NCBI GenBank assembly: GCA_030666765.1
Contig: DAOUXE010000046.1
Coordinates: 1-7,383, forward strand
Direction: 5' to 3'
DNA length: 7,383 nt
Source of the DNA: Methanosarcinales archaeon
GTDB lineage: Archaea; Halobacteriota; Methanosarcinia; Methanosarcinales; Methanogasteraceae
Below the pieces are notes generated by a model. It was given only the letters and a program-made list of their open reading frames with translations, had not been told where the DNA came from and made no database searches. The position numbers and the translations under genes are program-made. Positions 6,713-7,383 of this stretch are shown piece after piece. How positions within the stretch are numbered: the stretch's first letter is position 1; every line of letters begins with the position of its first letter.

Positions 6713-6810
6713 CGAAGGGATTTGAACCCTCGGCCATCGGGTTTCTACACGCAGCAGCAACGCCGCAGGCGTTAAAAGCCCGGTGCTCTGCCTAGCTGAG
6801 CTACGAGCCC
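6707..6810 (-). tRNA. tRNA-Lys(UUU) with a 30 nt intron
   Basis: The cloverleaf is clear: acceptor arms GGGCTCG and CGAGCCC (7 pairs), D arm GCTC/GAGC, T arm GAGGG-TTCAAAT-CCCTT, and discriminator G73 as expected for archaeal Lys tRNA. The anticodon loop reads C-T-TTT-A-A, so the anticodon is UUU. The 5' exon is 6810-6773, the intron 6772-6743 and the 3' exon 6742-6707, giving a mature length of 74 nt before CCA. CCA is not encoded and must be added afterwards. The anticodon stem has four good pairs and a C27-A43 mismatch at its outer end. It lies 100 nt downstream of S8e in the same direction and could share its transcript. Confidence 0.95.
6743..6772 (-). other. tRNA-Lys intron at position 37/38
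   Basis: Removing 30 nt between positions 37 and 38, the common archaeal intron site, restores a normal 7 nt anticodon loop. The splice-site fold is not a textbook bulge-helix-bulge: the 4 nt helix expected between CTTT and GTAG has only two standard pairs, one G-U and one U-U. The intron's own start can also fold into a tight hairpin, AACGCC-TGC-GGCGTT, using nucleotide 37. Exact boundaries could shift by one base because A residues flank both sites. Confidence 0.8.
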
Positions 6811-6903
6811 TTTCAAAGCTAATCATAGTGGGAATCCGGAGGACTGGAGTATCGTCGTGGTGCACCAGTAACTCAATGCATTCATGCATAATAAGGGTTT
6901 CCT

Positions 6904-6925
6904 GCTGTGTTCATATCAACACAGC
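6904..6925 (-). other. Hairpin spanning the S8e stop codon
   Basis: GCTGTGTT and AACACAGC pair perfectly over 8 nt around a 6 nt loop. The S8e TGA (6913-6911) lies at the loop/stem border, so the last codons of S8e form one arm. It could mark or protect the mRNA 3' end or separate S8e from tRNA-Lys. No T-run follows. Bases 6876-6889 (ATGCAT, TC, ATGCAT) form a second small palindrome in the same spacer. Confidence 0.45.
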
Positions 6926-7285
6926 GTTGACGACTCCTTCCTGTCCGGGTCGGTTGGTCACCTGCGCCGATCCTAAATTTGTCTTGATGATAGCTCCTTT
7001 TGTGATGATATTCCGCCGGGTATAGTATTGATTTGCCGGGTTCCCCTCGACGGTCTCGATCATGCATTTCTGGGTTGTGTTATCTGCCGGATTGGTCACG
7101 TTCGCTATATCGCACCGGAAGAGACGTATCTTATTGTTTCCGCCAAAAGTACGCACCTTCTTGCTGCGCACCGGTGCGAGGTGTGTGTCAGCAGGTTCGC
7201 GCCCTATCTCGAACTTTCGCTTTCCACGCGATCTCGCGATCTTTCCGCCGCTTTCCTTGCATTTTGAAGCTCCTTGCCATTTCAT
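6911..7285 (-). CDS. rps8e: Small-subunit ribosomal protein S8e (eS8)
   Basis: A 124-residue protein of the archaeal/eukaryotic S8e family, a 30S subunit component, at the normal archaeal length. It starts MKWQG and shows GKRKFEIGREPADTH (about 21-35), VRTFGGNNKIRL (about 44-55), NPANQYYTRRNIITKGAIIKT (about 82-102) and the typical end VTNRPGQEGVVNAVLI. The ATG at 7285 has GGAGA 7 nt upstream. The segment GASKCKESGG (5-14) departs from the usual Arg/Lys-rich form and lies inside the palindrome that ends the window. The true upstream region and promoter cannot be read because the sequence folds back 28 nt before the ATG. Confidence 0.95.
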   Translation of the reverse strand: MKWQGASKCKESGGKIARSRGKRKFEIGREPADTHLAPVRSKKVRTFGGNNKIRLFRCDIANVTNPADNTTQKCMIETVEGNPANQYYTRRNIITKGAIIKTNLGSAQVTNRPGQEGVVNAVLI

Positions 7286-7383
7286 GTTTTATTCTCCGTA
7301 TAAGCGTCCCGGCCGGGACGCTTATACGGAGAATAAAACATGAAATGGCAAGGAGCTTCAAAATGCAAGGAAAGCGGCGGAAA
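7242..7383. repeat. Perfect 142 nt palindrome reaching the window end
   Basis: Bases 7242-7312 and 7313-7383 are exact reverse complements with no spacer, centred in CGTCCCGGCCGGGACG. The right arm ends exactly at the last base of the window and repeats the S8e start in opposite orientation. Perfect identity including coding sequence, plus the position at the edge, points to a fold-back artefact seeded on a small natural palindrome. A real head-to-head duplication is possible but less likely. Confidence 0.95.
7340..7383 (+). pseudogene. Mirror copy of the first 14 codons of S8e
   Basis: From the ATG at 7340 the plus strand repeats the S8e start (MKWQGASKCKESGG) without any base change, as part of the terminal palindrome. 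It should not be counted as a second gene unless reads prove a real inverted duplication. Confidence 0.7.

Noticed and set aside
6512..6889. 125-residue minus-strand frame across tRNA-Lys
   Set aside because: It runs through the tRNA gene and intron and has no SD-supported start; it is a chance frame.

Overview
The window comes from a euryarchaeon, most likely of the methanogen or methane/alkane-oxidising side (Methanosarcinales, Syntrophoarchaeales or ANME-1-like). The grounds are archaeal-type ribosomal proteins (L15e, S8e), an RNA polymerase B subunit split into separate B'' and B' genes with rpoH in front, a Lys tRNA gene with an intron and no encoded CCA, SD sites matching GGAGGTGATC, and a CobD-type enzyme for cobamide synthesis. 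The exact lineage is an inference.

Layout. 1-390 is an AT-rich, largely non-coding stretch with one end of a dispersed repeat and a possible gene remnant. 391-2729 (+ strand) carries L15e, then a bifunctional-nuclease-domain (DUF151) protein behind a probably structured leader, then, 3 nt further, a CobD-like threonine-phosphate decarboxylase. 2730-2959 is a convergent spacer filled mostly by a MITE-like palindromic repeat. 2960-6515 (- strand) is the compact RNA polymerase operon rpoH-rpoB''-rpoB', with 7 and 15 nt gaps. The expected rpoA' does not follow rpoB'. 6568-6712 holds three degenerate ~40 nt direct repeats placed like promoter modules upstream of rpoH. 6707-6810 is tRNA-Lys(UUU) with a 30 nt intron, and 6911-7285 is S8e, both on the - strand.

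The last 142 nt (7242-7383) are a perfect palindrome with 71 nt arms running exactly to the window edge. It repeats the first 14 codons of S8e in opposite orientation. This looks more like a fold-back assembly or amplification artefact at a contig end than real sequence.

Most genes are ordinary information-processing genes. I see no previously undescribed multi-gene system. The features most worth a second look are the apparent AUA start of rpoH, the triplicated modules before rpoH, the palindromic element family, a hairpin core shared by the tRNA intron and the DUF151 leader, and the terminal palindrome.
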